In this document: in pieces, positions 10,199 to 20,300 of the stretch
How the letters are laid out: every line of letters begins with the position of its first letter
How positions within the stretch are numbered: position 1 is the first letter of the stretch
DNA from: an uncultured SAR116 cluster alpha proteobacterium
GTDB taxonomy: Bacteria; Pseudomonadota; Alphaproteobacteria; Puniceispirillales; Marisalimonadaceae
NCBI GenBank assembly: GCA_902615025.1
Contig: CACMNV010000003.1
Coordinates: 1-64,000 of the forward strand
DNA length: 64,000 bases
Direction: 5' to 3'
Made by a program: the position numbers and the translations under genes
Notes under the pieces: model-generated
What the model was told of the DNA's origin: nothing
Database searches by the model: none
The model's input: only the letters and a program-made list of their open reading frames with translations

Positions 10199-10951
10199 AT
10201 GTATTATTTTGATCCAAACTTAATTTTAATTATTATTCTATCAATAATAGCAGGTGGTCTAATGAAAGGTATTCTAGGGCTTGGAATGCCCATGGTTGCT
10301 GTTCCAATTATTGCATATTTTCTGCCTCCAACAACTGCAATGATGCTTCTTTGCTTTCCAATATTGAGTACTAACTTTCTTCAAATGCAAATACAAAAAG
10401 GGGTAGGAAGTTTAAGATTTTTTCCATTATTAGTCTTTTTAGTTATTGGACTAATTGTTGGTGGAAGATTGATTGTAGAAATTGAATTAAATACTGTTTC
10501 AATCATTATTGCTATTTCAATAATTTTTGCTGCATTAGTAAATTTTTTTGGTTTTAGAATAAATAAAATAGAAATTAAATATGAAAGACCTATCACATCA
10601 ATTTTGGGATTTTTTTCAGGTATACTAGGTGGTTTGTCCACATTTTACGGACCACCAATACTGACATATTTAATATCAGTTAATTTATCTAAAGAGTTTT
10701 TTATAAGAACAATTGCTACAATGTATTTCATTGGATCAATTCCTTTATATGGATCACTATTATATCACGGTCTTGGAACATTAAATGATTTATTTGTAAG
10801 TCTTTTCTTAATTGTTCCAGCTTTAATAGGACAATATTTTGGAACAAAAATTAGACATAAACTGTCAAATGAAATTTTCAGAAAAAGTATACTTATTACT
10901 CTGATGATATTAGGTTTAATTTTATTATTTAAAAATTTTAATCATGCATAA
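10199..10951 (+). CDS. TauE/SafE family sulfite exporter-like membrane protein
   Basis: GGLMKGILGLGMPMVAVPII and second-half repeat GILGGLSTFYGPPILTYLIS. Confidence 0.82.
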   Translation: MYYFDPNLILIIILSIIAGGLMKGILGLGMPMVAVPIIAYFLPPTTAMMLLCFPILSTNFLQMQIQKGVGSLRFFPLLVFLVIGLIVGGRLIVEIELNTVSIIIAISIIFAALVNFFGFRINKIEIKYERPITSILGFFSGILGGLSTFYGPPILTYLISVNLSKEFFIRTIATMYFIGSIPLYGSLLYHGLGTLNDLFVSLFLIVPALIGQYFGTKIRHKLSNEIFRKSILITLMILGLILLFKNFNHA

Positions 10952-11084
10952 GAAACTTAATCTTCCAAAAAAAATTTGTAAAACTTGTAAATTGGAATTT
11001 ACTTGGCGGAAAAAATGGAAAAAAGATTGGGATAATGTTTTGTATTGCTCTGAAAAGTGCAAAAGAAATTCAAAGAAAAATTAA
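10944..11084 (+). CDS. DUF2256-like small zinc-ribbon protein (46 aa), not in the supplied ORF track
   Basis: Read by hand: MHKKLNLPKKICKTCKLEFTWRKKWKKDWDNVLYCSEKCKRNSKKN*; CxxC...CxxxC; 8-nt overlap with the upstream gene. Confidence 0.8.
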   Translation: MHKKLNLPKKICKTCKLEFTWRKKWKKDWDNVLYCSEKCKRNSKKN

Positions 11085-12163
11085 TGTTTATCTAATTTAA
11101 ATAATCCTCCATCCCTTTCATCATTAATTAATAAAATATGACCTTGAGGATGAACTAATACATCCCTAATCCTTCCGATTTTATTTTTTAAAAATTTAAT
11201 TTCCTTACTAGGCCTTTTATTATTTAAGTTAACTATATATAAAGATTTAAATTTCAATGATCCAACTAAAATTTTATTTTTAAGAAATTTAAAATAATCA
11301 TTATTATAAAATGCCATTCCAGAAGGTGCGATTGAGGGTATCCATGTCCAAATTGGTTCTTCATAGCCTTTAACAGGTTTGCTAACACCTATTTTTCCTC
11401 CCCAATATTCTTTTCCATAGGTTACAATTGGCCAACCATAATTTTTACCCATTTCTACTATATTTATTTCATCTCCACCCTTTGGCCCATGCTCATGAGA
11501 CCAAATTTCATCAAATTCTTTAATGTAAATTAAACCTTGTGGATTTCTATGTCCCATTGAAAAAATTCCAGACAACCATCCTTCTCTGATAATTTTATGA
11601 TTTCCTTCATAATCTATTTTAATGATACTACCTGGGTAATTTTTTGGGTTTTGAGAGTTGTTTCTGTCACCTCTGTCACCTATAGAAAATAAAATATTAT
11701 TTTTGTAATTTATAAATCTACACCCAAAATGAACACCACTTCTTGATTGATACTTAGAGGAAAACATAATCTTCTTGTTTAAGAATTTGAAATTCTTTAA
11801 TTCATGTCTTGCTACAATAAGATCAGAATTTAGATTTTGATAGCATGAAAAAACGTATTTTTTTTCTTTGTCCTTTACAAAAATAATATCAAGTAATCCC
11901 CCTTGTCTTTTTGAGAGAACATCATTGTAAGTTTCTTTTCCTACAATTTTTTCATTTGAAAAATTATAAATGTATAATAGTCCTCTCTTTTCAGAAACTA
12001 ATATATTTTCATTATCAATTAAATCCATTCCCCATGCGTATTCAAAATCATGTAATTTTTTGATTTTTAGATCATTAATCCCTAATGCATATGATTTTGA
12101 GATAAACAAAAGATTGAATAGAATCGTAATAGTCGAATAAAGTAAAGTTTTGAATTGATACAT
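11081..12163 (-). CDS. PQQ-dependent glucose/sorbosone (aldose sugar) dehydrogenase family protein
   Basis: SIGDRGDRNNSQN...WSHEHGPKGGDEINIVEMGKNYGWP; N-terminal signal peptide. Confidence 0.85.
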   Translation of the reverse strand: MYQFKTLLYSTITILFNLLFISKSYALGINDLKIKKLHDFEYAWGMDLIDNENILVSEKRGLLYIYNFSNEKIVGKETYNDVLSKRQGGLLDIIFVKDKEKKYVFSCYQNLNSDLIVARHELKNFKFLNKKIMFSSKYQSRSGVHFGCRFINYKNNILFSIGDRGDRNNSQNPKNYPGSIIKIDYEGNHKIIREGWLSGIFSMGHRNPQGLIYIKEFDEIWSHEHGPKGGDEINIVEMGKNYGWPIVTYGKEYWGGKIGVSKPVKGYEEPIWTWIPSIAPSGMAFYNNDYFKFLKNKILVGSLKFKSLYIVNLNNKRPSKEIKFLKNKIGRIRDVLVHPQGHILLINDERDGGLFKLDKH

Positions 12164-12217
12164 AGATATATTTCGAATTAATATATTAAATATAATAAAA
12201 ATTGAAATAAATTAAAG

Positions 12218-13114
12218 ATGTCTATTGATTTTGAAAATATTACTGATCACACCGGAGTTAGAATTTACAATTTTGATGCTTCCAAAAATGTAGATGAAGA
12301 TGACCTCAATGAAATAAAAGAACTAATGCAAAACAAGCATTTTATTTGTTTTAAAAATCAAAAGTTAGATGAAGATAGCTTGATAAATTTTTGTAAAAAT
12401 TTTGGAAATTTAGAGAGTTATCCAGAAAAAAACAAAACAAAGAAAAATATTCAAATTTTTAATGTAGCTAATATTTCTGCTGATGGAGAACATTTGAATG
12501 AAAATGACCCAAGGGTTGTTTTGCAAAAAAATAATTCTAGGTGGCATACAGATAGCTCATATAGATTTTATCCTGCACTTTATTCATTATTATTTGGTAA
12601 AGAAACACTTCCAAAAGAAGCAAGCGGCGGGCAAACTCAATTTTCAAATATGCTTTTAGCTTACAAAGCTTTACCAGAAGATATTAAAGAAAAACTAAAA
12701 CCTCTTCATCAAGTCCATTCATATAATGATATTAGGCGCCTTGAACCGTCACTACCTGAATTAACTATTGACGAAAAAAGAAATTTTCCACCTGTTACGC
12801 ATCCACTTATAAGAGTTCATCCAGATAGAGATATGGAGAAGTCACTTTTCTTCACGTCTAATACAAGTTTAGAAATAGGTGGAATGAGTTTCAAAGAAGG
12901 TAAAGAACTGCACAAATGGCTGGTAAATTTTATCAGTAATGAAAAATTTTATTTAACTCATGAATGGGAATTAAATGATCTAATAATGTGGGATAATAGG
13001 GTTTTGTTACATAGAGTTTTACCATACGATTACTCAAAGTACAGAAGGGCTATGATTAGAGGAACTATCGAAGGAACAAAACCTGTTTATGGTCCTTTCT
13101 CTCAAATTAACTAG
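12218..13114 (+). CDS. TauD/TfdA family Fe(II)/2-oxoglutarate dioxygenase
   Basis: WHTDSSYR (HxD), distal His WDNRVLLHRVLPYD and Arg RRAMIRGTIEG. Confidence 0.87.
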   Translation: MSIDFENITDHTGVRIYNFDASKNVDEDDLNEIKELMQNKHFICFKNQKLDEDSLINFCKNFGNLESYPEKNKTKKNIQIFNVANISADGEHLNENDPRVVLQKNNSRWHTDSSYRFYPALYSLLFGKETLPKEASGGQTQFSNMLLAYKALPEDIKEKLKPLHQVHSYNDIRRLEPSLPELTIDEKRNFPPVTHPLIRVHPDRDMEKSLFFTSNTSLEIGGMSFKEGKELHKWLVNFISNEKFYLTHEWELNDLIMWDNRVLLHRVLPYDYSKYRRAMIRGTIEGTKPVYGPFSQIN

Positions 13115-13889
13115 GAATTAAACCGCCATCTACATTAAATGATTGGCCTGTTATATTTCTTGCACCTGAAGATGATAAAAATATAACCATTGATGCAATA
13201 TCATCAGGATCATTAAAGCGCCCTAAAGGTACATCTCGCATATAATAATCCATAATCTCTTTTTCAGTTTTTTTTTGCTCTTTAGCTCGTTTTGCAACCA
13301 ATTTTTTAACAATATCTGTATAAGTTGGAGAAGGACAAATTGAATTCACATTAATATTATATTTACCAAGTTCTTGTGAAGCAGTTTTTGTCATGCTTAA
13401 TATTGAACCTTTAGTTGCAGCGTAAATAGTATTTGAAACATCAACAAATCCTTTTGCTCCAACAGATGACATATTAATGATTCTACCACCATTACCTTGA
13501 GCAATCATTTGTTTGGCAGCTTTTTGTAGACAAAAGAAAGTACCCTTAGCATTAACATCATTCATCCATTTCCAATGTGTTTCGTCTAATTCAAACAAGC
13601 CTAAACTTTGTGTAACTCCTGCATTGTTAACCATAATGTCAAGAGTTCCAAAATGTTTAACAGTCTTCTCGATCATTTTATCTATATCTTTTACTTTAGA
13701 GACATCCATTTTAATTTTTATCTTTTTTGGTTTTTCTTTAGGCATTAAATCCAATGTTTCATCTAAAGATTTTGAATCTTTATCTGCACAAGCAACATTG
13801 TAACCCTCATTATTTAATGCGATAGCAATTGATCTTCCAATTCCGTTTCCAGCACCTGTTACACAAACATTACTATATATATCTTTCAT
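13107..13889 (-). CDS. Short-chain dehydrogenase/reductase (SDR)
   Basis: TGAGNGIG, NNAGVTQ, YAATKGS, C-terminal ITGQSFNVDGG. Confidence 0.9.
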   Translation of the reverse strand: MKDIYSNVCVTGAGNGIGRSIAIALNNEGYNVACADKDSKSLDETLDLMPKEKPKKIKIKMDVSKVKDIDKMIEKTVKHFGTLDIMVNNAGVTQSLGLFELDETHWKWMNDVNAKGTFFCLQKAAKQMIAQGNGGRIINMSSVGAKGFVDVSNTIYAATKGSILSMTKTASQELGKYNINVNSICPSPTYTDIVKKLVAKRAKEQKKTEKEIMDYYMRDVPLGRFNDPDDIASMVIFLSSSGARNITGQSFNVDGGLIPS

Positions 13890-13895
13890 TTTTAC

Positions 13896-14747
13896 CTAAA
13901 CTTCTTGATTAATTTCTAACATGTTAGCATTTAGATCATATAAATAAATTTGATGAAATTTTGGCATTGCATAGATTTTAGCATTCGAGAATAAAATCTT
14001 TGATTGATCTAATATATCCATTACTTTTTTAACATCCTTTACCGTAAAAGCAGGATGACCTGCAATTGATGGATTATGTGCAAAATTATTTCTAAATCCA
14101 AAACCATCATCAGGTTTTATAATGTGAAGTCCTTTATTTAGTGAAGACATAGGAAATATTGATAACTCTCTAGGATCTATACTAAAGTCACCTTTATTTT
14201 TAGGAGCAGTCCATTTACCTTCTTTTAAGTTTAAAAATTCAGAAATAAAAGATACACTTTCTCTAACATCAAGTGATTCCAAATTCATATGATGGATATA
14301 CCAGTTAGATTTATCGATAAATTTTTTATAATTTTCATCAAGAACTTTATTAGATTTAATTAATTGTATTAGGTTCAAAGATGGTTCTTGAACCATGATT
14401 TTTTCAAAATCATTATTTTTTTTATGAATAAATTTAATATTTTTTTCGTTAAGTTTACGTAAAACTAAATCAAAATTTTCAATGATTAAAGTAATGAAAG
14501 TTCTTCTGCTTTGAATTGTGCCATTAAATTCTAAATCTTGTTTTGGAATATATAATCTAATACCAAAACCACCCTCACCTAAGAAAATATCATCATTATG
14601 ATTTTCAAAAAAATTTTTATAAAAAAGTTTATCCTCTAATTTATTATTCAATAATCTATTATAAAAATCTTTTGATACTTCTAAATTTTTAACTGGTATT
14701 GATACGTTTAATATTTTCCAATTCATAAATATATTTCGACTTTCCAA
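13896..14747 (-). CDS. VOC/glyoxalase superfamily dioxygenase-like protein
   Basis: Two VOC-like halves (WKILNVSIPVKNLEVSKDFYNRLL; NWYIHHMNLESLDVRESVSFISEFL). Confidence 0.75.
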   Translation of the reverse strand: MESRNIFMNWKILNVSIPVKNLEVSKDFYNRLLNNKLEDKLFYKNFFENHNDDIFLGEGGFGIRLYIPKQDLEFNGTIQSRRTFITLIIENFDLVLRKLNEKNIKFIHKKNNDFEKIMVQEPSLNLIQLIKSNKVLDENYKKFIDKSNWYIHHMNLESLDVRESVSFISEFLNLKEGKWTAPKNKGDFSIDPRELSIFPMSSLNKGLHIIKPDDGFGFRNNFAHNPSIAGHPAFTVKDVKKVMDILDQSKILFSNAKIYAMPKFHQIYLYDLNANMLEINQEV

Positions 14748-14803
14748 AAAAATAGACTACTCTAATTCATTAAATAATTAAATAATTTTAATTTAGGTCA
14801 AAA

Positions 14804-15988
14804 TTGGATTTAGCAAAAAAGAATGTCTTAGTTTTAGCAATTGCTCAAGGTTTGTCCGTTACAACAACTAACATAGGCATTATAAATACTGGTTTAGTTG
14901 GATTTGTTCTATCACCAAAACAAGAATATGCTACGCTACCTCTTTCACTACAATTCTTAACGCTAGCATTATTATTAATACCAGTTTCACTATTAATGGG
15001 TAAATTTGGAAGAAAAAAAATATTTATTTTAGGAGTTCTTTCATCTTTATTAGGGACATTAATTGTTGCTTTTTCAATATTTGATAAAAATTTTATGTAT
15101 TTTATTGTTGGTTCAATTTTTATTGGCGTCTCTCAAGCTACTCAACAATTTTATAGATATGCTGCAGCAGATAATGTTCCTGACAATTTTAAAAGTAAAG
15201 CACTTTCATACGTATTAGCAGGAGGATTAATAGCTGCCATATTAGGACCAGAATTATCCAAAATATCTTATACTTTTCTTACTGAACATATATATCTTGC
15301 AACTTATTTGATTGCTGGAACAGTTCAGATTTTAAATTTATTTGTATTAGCATTTTTAAATATTCCGAAACCTAAAAAAAATATAAATGTAAAAAGACCT
15401 TTATCTGAAATTTTATTTAAAAAAGAACTTATACTAGCAATATTATCTGCAGCTTTGGGATTTTCATTGATGAGTTTTATTATGACTGCCACCCCTATTC
15501 AAATAGTAAATATTTGTAAATTAGGTAATGATGTGAACGCAAATATAATTCAATGGCACGTCATTGCAATGTTTGCTCCATCTCTTTTTACGGGGCAATT
15601 AATAAATAAACTAGGAAATCTTAAACTGATGGCTCTTGGAGTAATATGTTATTTAGTATCAATTTATTTTGGAACAATAGGTCAAACTGAATATCATTTT
15701 TGGTTATCATTATTTTTATGTGGACTGGGGTGGAATTTTTTATTTGTTGGTGGAAGTGATATTATTGCAAAGAGTACAAATCCTAAAGAAAAGTCAATAG
15801 TTCAAGGTGTCACTGACTTTATAATTTTTGGTAGTGTTGCATTTGCATCTTTTATGGGAGGTAATCTTTTAGTTTCTATTGGATGGCATATGATGCTTTA
15901 TATGGCTTTAATACCAATTTTTGTTTTAGCCTTTTACATTATTTTTCTTTGGATAACTAAAGTTAATGATTCAACAATCAAAATTTAA
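14804..15988 (+). CDS. MFS transporter (TTG start)
   Basis: 12-TM pattern; LLMGKFGRKKIFILGVL MFS loop motif. Confidence 0.82.
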   Translation: MDLAKKNVLVLAIAQGLSVTTTNIGIINTGLVGFVLSPKQEYATLPLSLQFLTLALLLIPVSLLMGKFGRKKIFILGVLSSLLGTLIVAFSIFDKNFMYFIVGSIFIGVSQATQQFYRYAAADNVPDNFKSKALSYVLAGGLIAAILGPELSKISYTFLTEHIYLATYLIAGTVQILNLFVLAFLNIPKPKKNINVKRPLSEILFKKELILAILSAALGFSLMSFIMTATPIQIVNICKLGNDVNANIIQWHVIAMFAPSLFTGQLINKLGNLKLMALGVICYLVSIYFGTIGQTEYHFWLSLFLCGLGWNFLFVGGSDIIAKSTNPKEKSIVQGVTDFIIFGSVAFASFMGGNLLVSIGWHMMLYMALIPIFVLAFYIIFLWITKVNDSTIKI

Positions 15989-16188
15989 AATGACTCATGT
16001 TTTGCTAACCAATTAATTACTTTTATTGCTGGATATATCCAAGCTAAACCTATTACTATATAAAGAAACCAATCTAAGTATTGATTGTGACCAGTAAAAT
16101 AATCAATTAGATTTGTTGAGAGCCACAAGTATAAAAGAAAAAAGGGTATTAATAAGATTATAACAATAAAATGACGCCATCTTTTCAT
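15985..16188 (-). CDS. DUF2842-like small membrane protein
   Basis: 67 aa, two TM segments, IGLAWIYPAIKVINWL C-terminal pattern. Confidence 0.6.
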   Translation of the reverse strand: MKRWRHFIVIILLIPFFLLYLWLSTNLIDYFTGHNQYLDWFLYIVIGLAWIYPAIKVINWLAKHESF

Positions 16189-16198
16189 ATATAACTAT

Positions 16199-17437
16199 TT
16201 AATTATTGAATCTACTTTGTAAATAAGGATCTAAATTAATATTTGTTTTTTTATTTAAAATCAAATCTGAAACTAATTTTCCTAACTTTGGTCCAATTGT
16301 AAGACCTACGTGCTGACCACCAAATGCAAAATAAACATTTTTCATCGAATTAGATTTTCCTAAAACTGGTAGACTATCTGACGTTGAAGGTCTTTGACCC
16401 ATCCAAAGATCTTCTTCTTTCCAATATAAAGAGGGAATAATATTTTTAATTAAGCTACGAATATAGTCATATCTAGATTCATTTGCAGGTGCATCAACAC
16501 CAGAAAAATCTACAATGCCTGCAAATCTTAAAGTGTCATCCATTGGAGTTATTGCAATTTTTTTATTAACAATCATTAAGGGATTAGGAGGTAAAAAATT
16601 AACTTTTTTTAAAACTATATGAAAACCTCTTTCAGCTTCTATATTAACTTTGTGATTAATAGTTTTTAAAAGCCTTTTGGACCAAATTCCTGAACAAACT
16701 ATAATTTTATTTGCAGAGATTATTTTACCATCTTTAAAAGTAACAGCCTGATCAGAAATTGAAGCGACCTCATCTTTTTTAAAAATACCACCTAATTTTA
16801 CAAATTCTTTTTTTAACGCCCGAAGATATTTTTGAGGAGAAGAAATCCAACCATGATCATAAAATTCAATACCTGATTTATAATGATTTGATAAATAACT
16901 ATACTTTCTTTTGAACTCTTGGCTGTTTATTTTTTTAAAATTAAATTTATATTTTTTTCTAATTTCTAAATCAGATTTACTTTTAAAAATTTCATCTTGA
17001 TCCCTAAAAATCATTGAGATTTTACCTTTATTTATAAATTTTGATGCTTCAGTGCTTTTTGATAAAGCAAGATGTTGTTCAACTGTATCATAGGTAAGTT
17101 GATGAAGGTTTTTTATAATATTGTCAAAATTAGATTTACTGGAATTTCTCAAAAAGGGAATGGCCCACGGCAATAATTTGGGTAAATAAGAATATTTTAA
17201 AAATAAAGGAGACGATTTTGACAACAAGTAAAATGGTAAATTTCTTAATAATCCTGGTGATGATAGAGGTATAATTGATGATGCTGCTAACAAACCTGCG
17301 TTACCATAAGAGGTTTGGTTTTCGTTCCCTACATCAACTCTATCTATTAATGTTACATTTAAACCATTTCTAATTAAATTTAGTCCAGCAGATAACCCGG
17401 TAATTCCCGCTCCAACAATTAAAATATTTTTTTTCAA
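16199..17437 (-). CDS. FAD-dependent D-amino acid dehydrogenase-like oxidoreductase (DadA family)
   Basis: ILIVGAGITGLSAGLNLIRNGLNVTLIDR; WMGQRPSTSDSLPVLG; FAFGGQHVGLTIGP. Confidence 0.85.
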   Translation of the reverse strand: MKKNILIVGAGITGLSAGLNLIRNGLNVTLIDRVDVGNENQTSYGNAGLLAASSIIPLSSPGLLRNLPFYLLSKSSPLFLKYSYLPKLLPWAIPFLRNSSKSNFDNIIKNLHQLTYDTVEQHLALSKSTEASKFINKGKISMIFRDQDEIFKSKSDLEIRKKYKFNFKKINSQEFKRKYSYLSNHYKSGIEFYDHGWISSPQKYLRALKKEFVKLGGIFKKDEVASISDQAVTFKDGKIISANKIIVCSGIWSKRLLKTINHKVNIEAERGFHIVLKKVNFLPPNPLMIVNKKIAITPMDDTLRFAGIVDFSGVDAPANESRYDYIRSLIKNIIPSLYWKEEDLWMGQRPSTSDSLPVLGKSNSMKNVYFAFGGQHVGLTIGPKLGKLVSDLILNKKTNINLDPYLQSRFNN

Positions 17438-17445
17438 TATTTATT

Positions 17446-18153
17446 CTAATCTATGCCATAAAGACTTGTTTTATCAGCTTTAGGTCTTTCCTCACTTAAT
17501 GGCTTTCCATTAATTAAAAAATAATTCTGTTCTGCTATGTCAGTTACATAATCCCCTACTCTTTCAATACTTTTTGCTATAAAGAGAATATGTGTACCAC
17601 TTACAATATTTTTTTTATTTCTGCTCATAGATGCCAGTACTTCTTGGTAAAGTTTTGTATTCATCTTATCTATAACAACATCAGTATCTCTAACCTTTAT
17701 ACTTAAATCACTATCTTTATCTTTATAAGCAATAATAACATCTTCTAACATTTCCTGTGTAACTAATCCCATTTTACCAATATTTACACCAGGTATATCA
17801 TCAGAGCTTAATTCACATAATGCTTTTGTTCTATTTGAAATATTTCTAGAATAATCACCAATTCTTTCTAAAACTGTTGATATCTTTAAAGCAGATATAA
17901 CTCTTCTCAAATCTTCAGCTTGAGGAGATCTTAAGGCAATTATTTCAAAACCTAATTGTTGAATTTTTTCATCTAAATCGTCTAAATTTTTATCTCTTAA
18001 TATTAACTTATCAATTTCTTCAATATTTTGAGTTGAAAAATTGTCAATTGAACTAACAAACTGTTCCGTTGCGAGTTTAGCCAGCTTTAATAAATCTTTA
18101 TTTAATTTATTAAGATCATCGTCAAAAGATGATAAAATATGCTCATTACCCAT
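17446..18153 (-). CDS. phoU: Phosphate transport system regulator PhoU
   Basis: Two PhoU repeats; follows pstB. Confidence 0.93.
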   Translation of the reverse strand: MGNEHILSSFDDDLNKLNKDLLKLAKLATEQFVSSIDNFSTQNIEEIDKLILRDKNLDDLDEKIQQLGFEIIALRSPQAEDLRRVISALKISTVLERIGDYSRNISNRTKALCELSSDDIPGVNIGKMGLVTQEMLEDVIIAYKDKDSDLSIKVRDTDVVIDKMNTKLYQEVLASMSRNKKNIVSGTHILFIAKSIERVGDYVTDIAEQNYFLINGKPLSEERPKADKTSLYGID

Positions 18154-18170
18154 TTTTTTCTCTCCTTTGC

Positions 18171-18989
18171 TTACCCAATCCTACCCGATATATATGCTTC
18201 TGTCTGTTTATCTTTAGGCATTGTGAATATTTTTTTTGTTTCTCCAACTTCAATCAATTCACCAAGATGAAAATAGGCCGTCCTCTGAGATATTCTGGCA
18301 GCTTGTTGCATTGAATGTGTAACAATTACTATAGAATAATTTTTGCCTAGTTGATTTATTAGCTCTTCAATTTTTGCAGTTGCTATAGGGTCTAAAGCAG
18401 AACAAGGTTCATCCATTAGAATTATTTCTGGGCTAACAGCAATTGCTCTTGCAATACATAATCTTTGTTGTTGCCCTCCTGACAAACCTGTTCCAGGAGA
18501 CTGTAATCTATCTTTAACTTCCTCCCATAACCCAGAATCTTTTAAAGAATTTTCAACAATAAAATCTAATTCTTCTTTCGATGATGAAAGCCCATGTATT
18601 TTAGGACCATATGCTACATTTTCATATATTGATTTTGGAAAAGGATTGGGTTTTTGAAAAACCATCCCTATTTTTGCTCTTAAGGTTACAACATCAATTT
18701 TTTCATCATATATATCTTCTTTATCAAGTGAAATACTCCCTTTTACTTTACAAGTATCTATTGTGTCATTCATTCTATTTAGACACCTTAAGAAAGTTGA
18801 CTTGCCGCACCCTGATGGTCCAATGAATGAGATAATTTCTCTTGATGCTATATCTATTGAAACATCTTTAATAGCTTGTTTCTCACCATAAAAAACATCC
18901 ACATTTCTACAAATAATTTTTGGGTCTTTTGAAAAAATTTCTCCAATAGTTTTTGTTTTCACATTATTTATATTTGAATTACTAACCAT
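18171..18989 (-). CDS. pstB: Phosphate ABC transporter ATP-binding protein
   Basis: [51 protein letters not shown]. Confidence 0.96.
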   Translation of the reverse strand: MVSNSNINNVKTKTIGEIFSKDPKIICRNVDVFYGEKQAIKDVSIDIASREIISFIGPSGCGKSTFLRCLNRMNDTIDTCKVKGSISLDKEDIYDEKIDVVTLRAKIGMVFQKPNPFPKSIYENVAYGPKIHGLSSSKEELDFIVENSLKDSGLWEEVKDRLQSPGTGLSGGQQQRLCIARAIAVSPEIILMDEPCSALDPIATAKIEELINQLGKNYSIVIVTHSMQQAARISQRTAYFHLGELIEVGETKKIFTMPKDKQTEAYISGRIG

Positions 18990-18995
18990 TACTTC

Positions 18996-20300
18996 CTACC
19001 ACCTTCTTTCTAGTTTTTTTCTAAGAATTACAGCAGCTGCATTCATAAAAATTAGAAAAACTAATAAAACAATAATAGCTGAACTAGTTTTTTGAATAAA
19101 CATTCTCTCTGCAAAATCAGCCCACATAAAAATTTGTACAGGAAGAACTGTACCTGGATCTGTAACACCTCCTGGTATATCAACAATAAATGCAACCATT
19201 CCAATCATTAACAATGGAGCTGTTTCACCTAATGCTTGTGCCATACCAATTATCGTTCCTGTAAGCATTCCTGGCATAGCTAAGGGTAAAACATGATGAA
19301 AAATAGTTTGTAGCTTAGATGCTCCTATTCCATAAGCAGCATCTTTTATACTAGGAGGAACTGCCCTAATTGCAGCTCTGGATGATATGATTATAGTTGG
19401 TAATGTCATCAAAGCTAGAACCATACCACCTAACAACGGAATAGATCTAGGCATTCCAAATACACCTATAAATATAGCCAAACCTAAAATACCAAAGACA
19501 ACTGAAGGGACTGCAGCTAAATTGTTAATATTAACTTCAATAATTTCGGTTATCCTGTTTTTTGGAGCAAATTCCTCTAAATAAACAGCAGTTGCAACAC
19601 CTAAAGGAAATGCGATGATAAAGCAAACTGCTAGAGTTAACATTGAACCAATAAAAGCACCTTTAATTCCAGCTATTTCTGGAGATCTTGATGCGCTTCC
19701 TGTCAAAATATAATCACTAAACTTATAGGAAATCCTGTTTTCAGCAGATAACTTATCGACAAATTTTATTACTGTGTCATTAATCCTTCTCTCTGAAGAT
19801 GGTGTTTCTCTTTTAATATATCCTCTTAAAAAACTATCTATATCATCATCAACAGCAAAAGTGATTGAAATGGTTTTACCTAGAATTTTTGAATTATCTA
19901 AGACCATTTTAGATATTCTTACATCAGCGTTAGAGGATATGATTTTTTTTGCAGCTTTTTTTTCTTTTCTTCCTTTAGGGTTTATAACCTTATATAGCGA
20001 TTCAAGAACTATTGACCGAGCATCACCATTATAAAGGGATTCTGGTGAAAGATCTCCTTTTGGATCAAGTCTATCTCTATCTAAGTACACATCCAAAGTA
20101 ACATAGTATTGAAAGAAACCAGGTATACCTTTAGAAAATATTGAAACAAATAAAAAAATTAAAAAACTTACTGCTAATCCTATCGCAATTCTACCATATG
20201 TTTTCAATCTAGCATCTTTTTTTCTTCGTCTTATAACTGATGATGCGACGATCTTGCTAGCTTCATCTGCTGTTAGCATTTTTGAGTTATTTTTATTCAT
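18996..20300 (-). CDS. pstA: Phosphate ABC transporter permease PstA
   Basis: YLEEFAPKNRITEIIEVNINNLAAVPSVVFGILG; operon context. Confidence 0.94.
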   Translation of the reverse strand: MNKNNSKMLTADEASKIVASSVIRRRKKDARLKTYGRIAIGLAVSFLIFLFVSIFSKGIPGFFQYYVTLDVYLDRDRLDPKGDLSPESLYNGDARSIVLESLYKVINPKGRKEKKAAKKIISSNADVRISKMVLDNSKILGKTISITFAVDDDIDSFLRGYIKRETPSSERRINDTVIKFVDKLSAENRISYKFSDYILTGSASRSPEIAGIKGAFIGSMLTLAVCFIIAFPLGVATAVYLEEFAPKNRITEIIEVNINNLAAVPSVVFGILGLAIFIGVFGMPRSIPLLGGMVLALMTLPTIIISSRAAIRAVPPSIKDAAYGIGASKLQTIFHHVLPLAMPGMLTGTIIGMAQALGETAPLLMIGMVAFIVDIPGGVTDPGTVLPVQIFMWADFAERMFIQKTSSAIIVLLVFLIFMNAAAVILRKKLERRW

